Origin: Chloroflexota bacterium
GTDB lineage: Bacteria > Chloroflexota > Anaerolineae > UBA4142 > SHND01
Length of the DNA: 64,000 nucleotides
Assembly (NCBI GenBank): GCA_004295045.1
Contig: SHND01000003.1
Span: 92,508-156,507, forward strand
Direction: 5' to 3'
Made by a program: the position numbers and the translations under genes. Shown one piece after another: positions 44,067 through 53,062 of the stretch (its first letter is position 1; each line of letters opens with the position of its first letter). The notes beneath the pieces are model-generated. The model saw only the letters and a list, made by a program, of their open reading frames with translations. It made no database searches and had not been told where the DNA came from.

Positions 44067-47000
44067 TACGCTCCCCACGTTGGTACGGCAAAGTAAAAGT
44101 CACCAAAGTATATTTTCCTTTTTCACTCTCCAACCAAATTGTGCCACCATGACTTTTGATAATGCGCTCGGCAGTATACAAACCCAGTCCGATTCCGCGT
44201 ACTACGCCCGATTCGACTTTGGTAGTGAATCCCGGCTCAAACACGCGTTTCAAATCTCCTTGTGGGATGCCATAACCACTATCGCGCACGGAACAATAAA
44301 CAAAATTCCCATCAAGAATGCCCGCTTGCACATCAATCCGCCCGCCACGCGGCATTGCTTCCAGCGCGTTCGTCAAAATGTTGTTCAACACTTGATCAAT
44401 CAAATGCGGATTGGCTTTGACCCACAGCGGTTCAGGCGGCACGATCTCCAACAAAGCAATGTCTTGCGCGTCCTCACGCGCTTCAAACCTTTCGACCGTA
44501 TTGTGCACAATCTCACCCAAGTTGGTCGTTTCGGCATGTCCGCCTTCGACATGCGAAAGTTTTACAAATTCCTGAACAATCCGCGCGATGCGCTGCGCGG
44601 CGACACTAATCGTATCCAATTCGCCGCGCCATGGTTCAGTGGAAGCCCCGTTCGGAATCGTTTCCAGCAAGAGCTGTGAATGCCCCACAATCGCTGTAAG
44701 CGGATTATTGATTTCATGCGCCAGCCCCGCGACCAATTCACCAATTGCCGCGCGGCGTTCCGTTTCCACCAGCCGGTCTTGCGTTTCGCGCAATTGCTCC
44801 AACTGATTGCGCGTCTGTTCGTACAAGCGCGCATTTTCGATCGCAACTGCCGCGTGACTTGCCAGCGTATTAAAAAAGTTAATCTCTTCGTCGGTGAACA
44901 AACGCGGGGTGCGGGTCGCCACATCAATCACGCCAATCGTTCGCTCTTCCACCTTTAGCGGAACACCCAAGTAGGAAACGATCCCCTCGCTGCCCGATGC
45001 CTCGTGCTTTGCCCAACGGGTATCGCGCTGCACATCCTGAAGATAGAGCGGCTCGCCGCGTTCCATAATCCATCCTGCGGCGCCTTCGCCCCCCTTGAGG
45101 CGCAAGTCGCGATACGCTTTCAAATCGCGCGAACCGCGTTGGCGCAGTCCATACAATTCGCGCGTTTGTGGATCGCGCATAAAGATCACGCCAAGGTCTG
45201 CGCGCATTTGCGTCACCGCATGTTCCAATATCAGATCAAGCCGGTCCACCAAGTTCATCGTCGAGAGAATCGAGACTTCGATATTTTGGAGCGCGTTGAT
45301 ACGCGCGAGACGCTCTTGCGCGCTGGCAAACAGTTTTGCATTTTCGATTGCTACGGCAAGCTGGTCGGCGATTGCTTCAAACATTCGCACATCATCATCT
45401 GCCAAACCATTTCGATCTGTGCTCTCCACATTCAAGACGCCGATGACGCGCGCCCCCGATTTAATTGGCACCGCGACTTCGGAATTCGGATACCAACCGT
45501 CCACTGAATGGACACGCTCATCCTCTTCCGCCTTTTTCGCCAATTGCGTGACCCCGGACTGGGCTGCCAATCCCATCAGCCCCTTGCCAATGGGCTGTCG
45601 ATACGCATTGGTCACCATCCGCGCAACATCCGGCGACGCGGCAGCTGGGCGCAAATCATTCGTTTCGAAATCAACCAACATGACGAGCACGGAGCGAAAT
45701 CCAAAATCTTGACTGAGCGCATCCACAATCGCTTTTAGCAGCGTATCAATATTCAGCGCGCCCGCGATGCGGCGGCTCGCTTGATAAAGCAGCGATTGCT
45801 GCGCGCCGCTGCGTTGTGATTGTTGATGCAAGCGCGCGTTATCTACGGCGAATGCCACTTGCTGCGCTAACGCGTAGAGAAATCGCTGTTCGTCTATGGT
45901 GAATGGCTCGATCGGTATACGCTGGAGCGCCATCACTCCAATCGCTTCAGACTTGATCATCAACGGAATTCCAATGTAAGAGGCAGTTTCATTAGGCGCG
46001 CCGCGTTCGCCGGGCTTGACCGGTAAGGTGTCCCATTGCCGCCGAATATCATCAATGATCAAAGGTCGCCGACTGTTCACGACCCACCCTGCAAAGCCCG
46101 CATCGCTCAAGGGCTTGCGAAAAGACTCGAGCTGCTTGCCTTGGTCAATAAACAATGCAAAGTTCAACTGATCCGCGCCTTCACGCAGCGCAATGTCAAA
46201 TCCAACCAGCGCGAAATGTTTCGTAATCTGCTCATAGATGATTCGCAGCTGCTCGTCCAAATCAAGGGTAGAGCTAACCGCAAGCCCAATTTCGTACAAG
46301 CTCGTCTGTTCTTTGGCGCGGCGCTGCGATTCCTGAAACAAGCGCGCGTTAGAAATGACAAGTCCCGCTTGAGAGGCAACGATTGTTGCGCGTGCCAGTT
46401 CGGGGTCGCCAAAACGATGCGCGTCTTGACGATCAAACAAAACGAGGACGCCGATTGCATCGCGCTCTTTCATAATCGGTACGGCGAGACATGCTTCGAG
46501 CTGCATTGCTTCGCGCACATCGAGCCCCAGCTGGGGAGATTGACGCGCTTCATGGACGATAAAGCCGCGCCCCAACCGTAACGTGCGCGCGAGCAAATTG
46601 CCCAACTGATCAACATCTACTTGATTGTCCAACAATGCCTCGCGCCCCCATCCCGCCGCCGCTTGACAAACCAATACCGCGCGTTCGCTCGAACTCTCTC
46701 CATTGTTGCTGCCGTCGCCGTTGCTCGCGCCGCGTCCTGCATTCCCGCGTGCATCTACGCGTCCGCCACGCACCGTTTCACGAATATAGATCGCCGCTGT
46801 GTCCACCGAAAACAAAGTTACTGATTCGCGACAAAGAGTTTCAATCAATTGCACCACATCAAGCGTTGACGTAATCGTCATGCCCATTTGCCCCAGCCGT
46901 GTAGCAAAGCGTTCGCGCCCCAGCGCTTCGCGATAGAGCGACGCGTTGGATGAGGCAATCGCGAGCTGTTCACATAGCAGCGTGAGGAGCGCAATATCAT

Positions 47001-49539
47001 CTTCCTTGAGCGCGCCCACACGCGACTCTTCGACATTCACGACCCCCAAGACGCGTCCCTCGCGCATAATCGGCACGCAAATTTCTGCAACCACGTCTTC
47101 ATGTGAGCTCACATAATCGGGATCGTTCTGCACATTTGTCACGAGCGCGGGACGCCCCGTACGCGCCACGCGACCGATGACTCCCCGCGTCACATCCCAT
47201 GTCACATCATCGTCACTGTCGTTGACTGACGCTTTGCGAAGAAATTTGTCGCCTTCAAATTGATAAATACTCACATAGCGATAACCGAGTTGGTCGGAGA
47301 GGGCATGGGCAGCGCGCGTCATTACATCGTCCAAATCAAGCGATGAGCTGATGGCGCGACTAATTTCGTTCAATAACGTCAATTCGCGCGTGCGGCGCTC
47401 TGATTCTCCAAACAAGCGCGCGTTATCCAAAGCAAGCGCCACATGCTGTCCGACCGCGACCAAGAACCGTTCGTCTTCGCCGGTAAAAGCATTGGGCTGA
47501 AAACTTTGCGCGGAGATGAGACCAATGATCCGCTCTTTGAGCATTAACGGGACGCCGAGCCAGCTGCGCGCAGGGCGCGTAATATGCTGCGGCGTCGCGG
47601 GGAGTTCTTCTACGTGTTGGAGGTCACCGAGGGTCAACGCTTTTTGATTGGTTATGACCCAGCCCGACAAGCCCGCCTGTTCGAGTGGCACTTGGATCGG
47701 GCGCAAGAACCAACCCTCTTCGACAACATATTCGATGCGCAGTTCATTGCGCGTATCATCGTACAAGCCGACAAAAAATGTGTCTGCGCGCAAGAGTTGG
47801 TTGACGTTTTCGTAGAGCAGACGCAGCTGCTCGCGCAAATTCAACGTGGAGGTAGTTGCCAAGCCAATCGAGCGCAACGTCGCCAATTCTTCAGCGCGCC
47901 GTCGCGTCTCGTTAAAGAGCGAGGCATTGTGAATGGCTGCCGCGAGTTGGGGCGCCACCGCGCCAACCAAACTGACTTCGGCTGAAGTCAATTGATGCGG
48001 GTCTCGCCACACTAACTGCAAGACGCCAATGACATGATCATACGCCCTCAACGGTACTGTATAGATCGAAGCAAAGACTTCGATCGTACTACGACGCAAT
48101 CGTCGTTCATCCTTGGACATATCCGCGACAAAATGCGGCTTGCCCGTTTGAGCGACTTCGCCACCAAATCCTTCGCCTACTTTGAGGGGTCGCGCCTTGA
48201 ACTCGTTCAAGACTGCGGTTGACAATCCGCGATTGGCTGCCAAGTTCAATATGTTCTTGTGGCGGTCAAGGGTCGAAACCAACGCCGCGTCGGCATTGAT
48301 GGTCGAGAGCACCGCGCCCAAGGCATCATTCAACATCGCACTGAGGTCAGTCAACTGCGCCGCAGATTGGGTCACAGCGTTCAGCGCGGATAATTCTTGA
48401 ATCTTGCGCTGGACTTGTTGATACAATTGTGCATTGTCAATCGCAATTGCCGCCTGATCCGCGAGAACCAACAGTGCTTGTTCCTCGTCACGCGTAAAAG
48501 TATGCGGCTCCATGAACGCCACATTCATTACCGCGATCAGACGATCGAGCTTGATAATTGGAAATCCCGCAATCGCTTTGAGGGTCCAGGCGCGTGCTTG
48601 AAGAGATTGAAAGAGTGGATGTGTTTCAGCGTCGTTGATAATGACGGGGCGCTTTGTGCGCGCCACCTGCGCGGTTAATCCGTTCGGACGCGGTTGCTTT
48701 AACACCGCGCCGCGATGTCCATCCGCCCAGACGCCAACACTGGTGCCAAACTGATTTGTATCCTGATCAAAAGTGTAAAGATGCACGTCGGTTGCCTTGA
48801 CAATTTGCAAGGCACTTTCGCCCACCGCCTCCATCACTTGTTCCAGGTCGAGTGACGCCGCGAGTCGCTGCCCTGTATCGCGCAGAGTGTTCACTTGCGC
48901 GACGCGCATCGAGAGCGCGCCGGAGGATTCGCCCAGCTGCTGTTCACGGACTGCCGTACGGCGGCTAAATGTAATTGCAACGACGAGCGTCACAATCATC
49001 AAGGCGCAAAAGACTATCAGCGCGCCGTCAACGAACGCTTGATTGCGCCAGAAATCGGTTTCGGCAAAGAGAAAGAGGTTGTAACGATCTAACCAGCCAT
49101 AGTATGTGGCGACGGTCACCAGAACCATCAAGCCCGTTGCAACGATTGCGTGCAGGATGAGCGAGCGCGTGGAAGAGACCAAACCATCCGCGAAAATATA
49201 GATAAAGTAGAGCGGCGTCAACGGACTGATAATGCCGCCCGTGTAATAGACTGCCCCTGTGATCAAGATCAGTTCTGCAAGAACCTGAAGGTGTCCTGCG
49301 ATTTCAAGCAAGAGCAGTGCGCGTCGCTGGGATGCATAAAAATCCAAACGGCGCAGCAATATCCAAACCGTTGCAAGTAATGCCCCGTACAAGCCCGCTA
49401 CAACGAAAATAAATTCGACTTGATAATAAACGTACCAGCGCGCCACGAGCAGGGCAGCAATGACGAGTACGAGCGCAAGCGCACGCAGCCGCAAGTTCGC
49501 AGCGCGCGTTTCGGCAGCCTCAATAAAGTTTTCTTTCAT
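44053..49539 (-). CDS. Giant membrane histidine kinase with eight GAF domains
   Basis: An 1828-aa protein. The first 200 residues hold about six membrane helices with no large outside domain. Then eight consecutive GAF domains span about 235-1590; each begins with a helix such as LDLEQVMEAVG, TLNLREQLRLL or LDLDEQLRIIYEQ and ends with an AIDNARL-type helix. A HisKA H-box, GLAHEINNPLTAIVGHSQ, and a HATPase with NILTNALEAMP, DSGYGIP and GIGLGL finish it. GAF domains bind small ligands or signal dimer changes. It probably passes phosphate to its own partner protein at 42441-44066. Confidence 0.92.
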   Translation of the reverse strand: MKENFIEAAETRAANLRLRALALVLVIAALLVARWYVYYQVEFIFVVAGLYGALLATVWILLRRLDFYASQRRALLLLEIAGHLQVLAELILITGAVYYTGGIISPLTPLYFIYIFADGLVSSTRSLILHAIVATGLMVLVTVATYYGWLDRYNLFLFAETDFWRNQAFVDGALIVFCALMIVTLVVAITFSRRTAVREQQLGESSGALSMRVAQVNTLRDTGQRLAASLDLEQVMEAVGESALQIVKATDVHLYTFDQDTNQFGTSVGVWADGHRGAVLKQPRPNGLTAQVARTKRPVIINDAETHPLFQSLQARAWTLKAIAGFPIIKLDRLIAVMNVAFMEPHTFTRDEEQALLVLADQAAIAIDNAQLYQQVQRKIQELSALNAVTQSAAQLTDLSAMLNDALGAVLSTINADAALVSTLDRHKNILNLAANRGLSTAVLNEFKARPLKVGEGFGGEVAQTGKPHFVADMSKDERRLRRSTIEVFASIYTVPLRAYDHVIGVLQLVWRDPHQLTSAEVSLVGAVAPQLAAAIHNASLFNETRRRAEELATLRSIGLATTSTLNLREQLRLLYENVNQLLRADTFFVGLYDDTRNELRIEYVVEEGWFLRPIQVPLEQAGLSGWVITNQKALTLGDLQHVEELPATPQHITRPARSWLGVPLMLKERIIGLISAQSFQPNAFTGEDERFLVAVGQHVALALDNARLFGESERRTRELTLLNEISRAISSSLDLDDVMTRAAHALSDQLGYRYVSIYQFEGDKFLRKASVNDSDDDVTWDVTRGVIGRVARTGRPALVTNVQNDPDYVSSHEDVVAEICVPIMREGRVLGVVNVEESRVGALKEDDIALLTLLCEQLAIASSNASLYREALGRERFATRLGQMGMTITSTLDVVQLIETLCRESVTLFSVDTAAIYIRETVRGGRVDARGNAGRGASNGDGSNNGESSSERAVLVCQAAAGWGREALLDNQVDVDQLGNLLARTLRLGRGFIVHEARQSPQLGLDVREAMQLEACLAVPIMKERDAIGVLVLFDRQDAHRFGDPELARATIVASQAGLVISNARLFQESQRRAKEQTSLYEIGLAVSSTLDLDEQLRIIYEQITKHFALVGFDIALREGADQLNFALFIDQGKQLESFRKPLSDAGFAGWVVNSRRPLIIDDIRRQWDTLPVKPGERGAPNETASYIGIPLMIKSEAIGVMALQRIPIEPFTIDEQRFLYALAQQVAFAVDNARLHQQSQRSGAQQSLLYQASRRIAGALNIDTLLKAIVDALSQDFGFRSVLVMLVDFETNDLRPAAASPDVARMVTNAYRQPIGKGLMGLAAQSGVTQLAKKAEEDERVHSVDGWYPNSEVAVPIKSGARVIGVLNVESTDRNGLADDDVRMFEAIADQLAVAIENAKLFASAQERLARINALQNIEVSILSTMNLVDRLDLILEHAVTQMRADLGVIFMRDPQTRELYGLRQRGSRDLKAYRDLRLKGGEGAAGWIMERGEPLYLQDVQRDTRWAKHEASGSEGIVSYLGVPLKVEERTIGVIDVATRTPRLFTDEEINFFNTLASHAAVAIENARLYEQTRNQLEQLRETQDRLVETERRAAIGELVAGLAHEINNPLTAIVGHSQLLLETIPNGASTEPWRGELDTISVAAQRIARIVQEFVKLSHVEGGHAETTNLGEIVHNTVERFEAREDAQDIALLEIVPPEPLWVKANPHLIDQVLNNILTNALEAMPRGGRIDVQAGILDGNFVYCSVRDSGYGIPQGDLKRVFEPGFTTKVESGVVRGIGLGLYTAERIIKSHGGTIWLESEKGKYTLVTFTLPYQRGERNDGN

Positions 49540-49697
49540 CGCAGATAAAGTGTTTTGGTCGCAGAATTGGTCTGCAAAGCAAAGATCAAGATCCTAGAGT
49601 TTGGGATTCCAAAAAAGCAATTTTCCAGCCGACGAGCCGAGTGTACTCGTGTGTCCAAGCCCTGTCAATACTTAAAAAGGGTCAGTTAGATTTCAAA

Positions 49698-49725
49698 TTG
49701 ACTTTTTATCCTTTCGGCTTACACT
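49698..49725 (+). promoter_or_regulatory. rodZ promoter giving a leaderless mRNA
   Basis: TTGACT (49698-49703) and TACACT (49720-49725) are 16 bases apart. ATG 49733 follows the -10 box after 7 bases, so transcription should start on or next to the A of ATG and no ribosome site is present. Confidence 0.7.
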
Positions 49726-49732
49726 CTCCGCG

Positions 49733-51055
49733 ATGTCCGAAGTTGCAACGATGTTGCGTCAAGCACGGCAAGCGCGGCGTATTAGTTTGAATCAGGCAGC
49801 CCTCGAAACTCGCATACGCCAGACCATATTGGAAGCGCTTGAGGAGGGTGATTACCCCTCACTTCCGCCGCGTCCCTTTTTGCGGGGACTTTTACGCAAT
49901 TATGCGCTATATCTCAATCTCGATCCGGACGCGGTATTGGAAGAATACGACATCGTAACGGGACAGAAAACGCTGCCGCCGCCCGCGCCTGTTTCAGCGC
50001 CGCCAGCGGAACCTCCGGAAGCCACGTTTTCGAGCCAGACAACATCGCCTTCCTCAGCCGAAGCCAAGAGTGATTTTGCGTTCCCACCGTTTCAAATTCC
50101 TAGCGCTCCCCGCGTCAACGAGCCAGCGCATTCGTCCGTCGAGCCGACAGCCGATAGCACGTATCAGCCGACATCGGAAATCACAGCAGAAGTCCCTCCT
50201 CCCACACCGCCGTTGAACCTGCCGCAAGAACCGCCAACCTTTGCACAAAAAGTTGGCAGCACGCGAATTCCCGAAATCGTCGCAATCATTGCATTGGCAA
50301 TCTCTCTCTTTTTTCTCGTCTCGATCGGTTTCACGCAAGCGCGCGAATTTTTGAATAGCGCCGCCCAACAGACCGCCACGGCGACAGCCAGCCCAACGCG
50401 AACGATTCCGGCAGGAAGCACCCCGACGGGGATTCCAACTTTGCCACAAACCGCTCAAGCGCCAACTATCACTGTAGCAATCATCGAGCCGACCCTGACA
50501 ATCAGCCAGACGGTCACGGCAACACTCGCTTCAACACCAATTTCGCCAACGGCAACCATCACTCTTCCGGCTGAACCTATTATGACACTCGAGGTCCAGG
50601 CAGACGGAGAGATGGGCGCATGGATCATTGCCGATGAAGTAATGGTTTTCAATGGAACGCTGAACAAAGAGACGCGCACCTTTACCGCACAGTCGCGTTT
50701 ATTTATGCAAATCAAGAATATTGAAAGTGGTCGCGTCTTTTTTCAAGGCACGCGTATTTTGCCGCGCAATCAACAAGAACGCACCGAGCTTGTGCGCGCG
50801 TGGCTGATGAACCCGCAGGGCGTACCGGTCATAATCCCGCCAACACCATACCCATCGCCGGTTGCGCCGACCGAACTTCCAACGGCAACGCCATCGCGCA
50901 CGCCAACGCCTACGCGCACCGCAACACCGACCACCTCGCCAACGCGTACAACCACGCCATCGAGGACACCAACAGCTTTAGTTACGCCAACACGAACGCT
51001 CACTCCTTCACAGACGAGTTCTGTGACGCCGACGCGGCGAGCGTTTCAAGATTGA
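49733..51055 (+). CDS. rodZ: RodZ-like cell-shape protein
   Basis: A 440-aa bitopic protein. Residues 1-70 are the HTH_25 helix-turn-helix that binds MreB in RodZ (TMLRQARQARRISLNQAALE, then LRNYALYLNLDPDAVLEEY). A Pro-rich stretch runs to one membrane helix at about 179-200. The DUF4115 beta domain covers about 285-360 (MTLEVQADGEMGAWIIADEV). A C-terminal Thr/Pro-rich tail of about 70 residues extends beyond it. rimO follows 41 bases after the stop, the usual rodZ-rimO order. Confidence 0.87.
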   Translation: MSEVATMLRQARQARRISLNQAALETRIRQTILEALEEGDYPSLPPRPFLRGLLRNYALYLNLDPDAVLEEYDIVTGQKTLPPPAPVSAPPAEPPEATFSSQTTSPSSAEAKSDFAFPPFQIPSAPRVNEPAHSSVEPTADSTYQPTSEITAEVPPPTPPLNLPQEPPTFAQKVGSTRIPEIVAIIALAISLFFLVSIGFTQAREFLNSAAQQTATATASPTRTIPAGSTPTGIPTLPQTAQAPTITVAIIEPTLTISQTVTATLASTPISPTATITLPAEPIMTLEVQADGEMGAWIIADEVMVFNGTLNKETRTFTAQSRLFMQIKNIESGRVFFQGTRILPRNQQERTELVRAWLMNPQGVPVIIPPTPYPSPVAPTELPTATPSRTPTPTRTATPTTSPTRTTTPSRTPTALVTPTRTLTPSQTSSVTPTRRAFQD

Positions 51056-51080
51056 GCGCCAAGTCGCGCCGATTGGCGCT
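51055..51080. repeat. Hairpin between rodZ and rimO
   Basis: AGCGCCAA (51055-51062) pairs with TTGGCGCT (51073-51080). No T-run follows. It starts at the last base of the rodZ stop codon and may act as a stability element or partial stop. Confidence 0.55.
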
Positions 51081-51096
51081 AGAATTGTGATATTGA

Positions 51097-52485
51097 ATGT
51101 CGAATCGTTTTTTTATCCAAACTCTGGGCTGCGCTAAAAATGTCGCCGATTCCGACGGCATTGGCGCAGTGCTGGAACAAGCAGGTTTTGAAATCGCAGA
51201 TGCGCCCGAAGACGCGGATGTGATGATCGTCAACACTTGCGGCTTTTTGCAAGCGTCGCGCCAAGAATCGCTCGAAGCAATGCGCGCGCTCGGGCAAACC
51301 AAACACGCCGGTCAGCTGTTGATTGCGGCGGGATGTTTGATTTCGCGCTATGGCGAAAACGTAAAGCGCGAAGTGCCAACCGTTGATGGAGTGATCGACG
51401 CGGGCAGATGGCTTGCCATGCCGCGCTTTATTCAATACTTGCGCGAGAATGGCAAAGGAGATTCGCAGTGGTATGAAGAAGCGTACTGGAATCTGCCGCG
51501 CGAACAAAGCGTCGCGCGTTCCGTCACCGACTATTTGCCGCGTCACGCGCACGGTCCGAGCGCGTTTTTGAAAATCGCCGACGGCTGTGATCGTCCGTGT
51601 ACGTTTTGTATCATTCCCGCCATCAAAGGCGGTCATCGCAGCAAGCCGATGGACGCGGTGATTGCCGAAGCGCGTGAATTGGTTTCGCAAGGCGTTCAGG
51701 AAATTGTCCTTGTCGCTCAAGATACGACCGCGTACGGCTGGGATTGGGGCAAGCGCGATGTGCTGGCAACCTTAATGGAACGATTGTGCGCCGAAGTGGA
51801 TGGCATAAAATGGCTGCGCTTGATGTACGCCTATCCGGGACACGTTACGCCGCGTTTGATCGAGGTGATGGCGCGCTATCCACAAATCGTCCATTATCTC
51901 GATATTCCGTTGCAACACGGCGACGCACAAGTACTCCATCGGATGAAACGCCCCAACCCAATTAGCGCGCGCCGCATGTTGGATGATTTGCGTGCGGCTA
52001 TGCCCGATCTTGCGGTGCGAACTACTTTTATCGTTGGCTTTCCCGGCGAGACGGAACAGGAATTCGAGGGATTGATCGAATTTTTAGAGGAACAGCAATT
52101 CGACCGCGTCGGCATTTTTGAATATTCACAAGAAGAGGGTACGCCGGCGGGCGCAATGGAACGTCAAATTTCGCACAAAGTCAAAGCGCGGCGGCGACGG
52201 GATGCCATGTTGACGCAGCAAGCGATTTCACTTGCGCGCAATCGCGCCTTTGTCGGCAAGACGCTCGACGTTTTGATTGAAGGCGTTGGCGAAATTGAAG
52301 GTAACGCGGCAGTGCGCGATCCCGCGTCCGGCTGCGGCAATTGCGTCAGCATCGGACGAAGTTATCGCGACGCGCCCGAAGTGGACGGCATTGTGATTGT
52401 GCAAGATGAAATTCCCATCGGAAGAATCGCACGCATAAAAATTACGCAGGCAAGCGAATACGATTTGATTGGTGAACCGATTTAG
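51097..52485 (+). CDS. rimO: Ribosomal protein S12 methylthiotransferase
   Basis: A 462-aa radical-SAM enzyme that methylthiolates Asp of ribosomal protein S12. The auxiliary iron-sulphur cluster cysteines are Cys12, Cys48 and Cys80. The radical SAM site is CDRPCTFC (Cys164, 168, 171). DIPLQHGDAQVLHRMKR and TTFIVGFPGETEQEF are family segments. A C-terminal TRAM domain is present (LDVLIEGVG onward). RimO rather than MiaB is supported by LGCAKN at the start and the neighbouring rodZ. Confidence 0.94.
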   Translation: MSNRFFIQTLGCAKNVADSDGIGAVLEQAGFEIADAPEDADVMIVNTCGFLQASRQESLEAMRALGQTKHAGQLLIAAGCLISRYGENVKREVPTVDGVIDAGRWLAMPRFIQYLRENGKGDSQWYEEAYWNLPREQSVARSVTDYLPRHAHGPSAFLKIADGCDRPCTFCIIPAIKGGHRSKPMDAVIAEARELVSQGVQEIVLVAQDTTAYGWDWGKRDVLATLMERLCAEVDGIKWLRLMYAYPGHVTPRLIEVMARYPQIVHYLDIPLQHGDAQVLHRMKRPNPISARRMLDDLRAAMPDLAVRTTFIVGFPGETEQEFEGLIEFLEEQQFDRVGIFEYSQEEGTPAGAMERQISHKVKARRRRDAMLTQQAISLARNRAFVGKTLDVLIEGVGEIEGNAAVRDPASGCGNCVSIGRSYRDAPEVDGIVIVQDEIPIGRIARIKITQASEYDLIGEPI

Positions 52486-52504
52486 GCGCTGGAGCAAATT
52501 CCCA

Positions 52505-52533
52505 TTGCGGCGCGCAACGCGCTGTGCTAAAAT
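52505..52533 (+). promoter_or_regulatory. Promoter of the 150-aa anchored-protein gene
   Basis: TTGCGG (52505-52510) and TAAAAT (52528-52533) are 17 bases apart, with TGC before the -10 box. ATG 52543 follows 9 bases after it, so the leader would be about 2 bases. Confidence 0.55.
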
Positions 52534-52542
52534 ACGCGTATC

Positions 52543-52995
52543 ATGCTCCCCTGGCTTTTACTTGTCCTCCTCCTCATCGCCTTTGTTGTTGCGGGAATCT
52601 ACATTTGGAAAACGCGCCTCGACGTTGCAAACCTCAGCCATACATCGCTCCCCACGTACGAAATTCCGGACGTGATTCTGGTCGGCGGCGTCCTCGTGGA
52701 AAATCGCGGGCGTCAACCTGCCCCCAACGTAAAAATCACGATCCAGTTTGACGGCGAGAGCGCGCCAATGATTCATCACATGCAAGTGCACAGCGCCGAA
52801 AATGCCGTACTGCGAAGCGGCGGTGAACGACACACCTTTGCAACCATCAGCGCGCGTTCGCTGCGCCCGCGCGGCAAGATTGTTGTCTACTGGGCAGCCG
52901 CGCAAGATGTCCAACCGCAAATCAGCGTCACCAGTTACCAGCCCACGCAAGACTCTTTCCTCAACAAATTGCTGCCGCGCAAAAACGAAGCGTAA
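52543..52995 (+). CDS. Small membrane-anchored protein, 150 aa
   Basis: I do not recognise the family. The N terminus is one membrane helix (LLLVLLLIAFVVAGIYIW), with no cleavage site. The outer domain is a beta-rich fold: ILVGGVLVENRGRQPAPNVK then ITIQFDGES and IVVYWAAAQ. The ENRG...APNVKI pattern is like CARDB/FxLYD-type domains that act as spacers or ligand sites. It sits between rimO and a secreted peptidase on the same strand. Confidence 0.6.
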   Translation: MLPWLLLVLLLIAFVVAGIYIWKTRLDVANLSHTSLPTYEIPDVILVGGVLVENRGRQPAPNVKITIQFDGESAPMIHHMQVHSAENAVLRSGGERHTFATISARSLRPRGKIVVYWAAAQDVQPQISVTSYQPTQDSFLNKLLPRKNEA

Positions 52996-53046
52996 GCGAT
53001 ACCATCCGCGCCTAACATCCTGTTAAACTCTCTCTCACAACGCGTA

Positions 53047-53055
53047 TGCTATAAT
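53047..53055 (+). promoter_or_regulatory. Extended -10 promoter of the peptidase gene
   Basis: TGC with TATAAT (53050-53055) is an extended -10 box. ATG 53063 follows after 7 bases, so the mRNA should be leaderless. Confidence 0.6.
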
Positions 53056-53062
53056 CGCGCTC

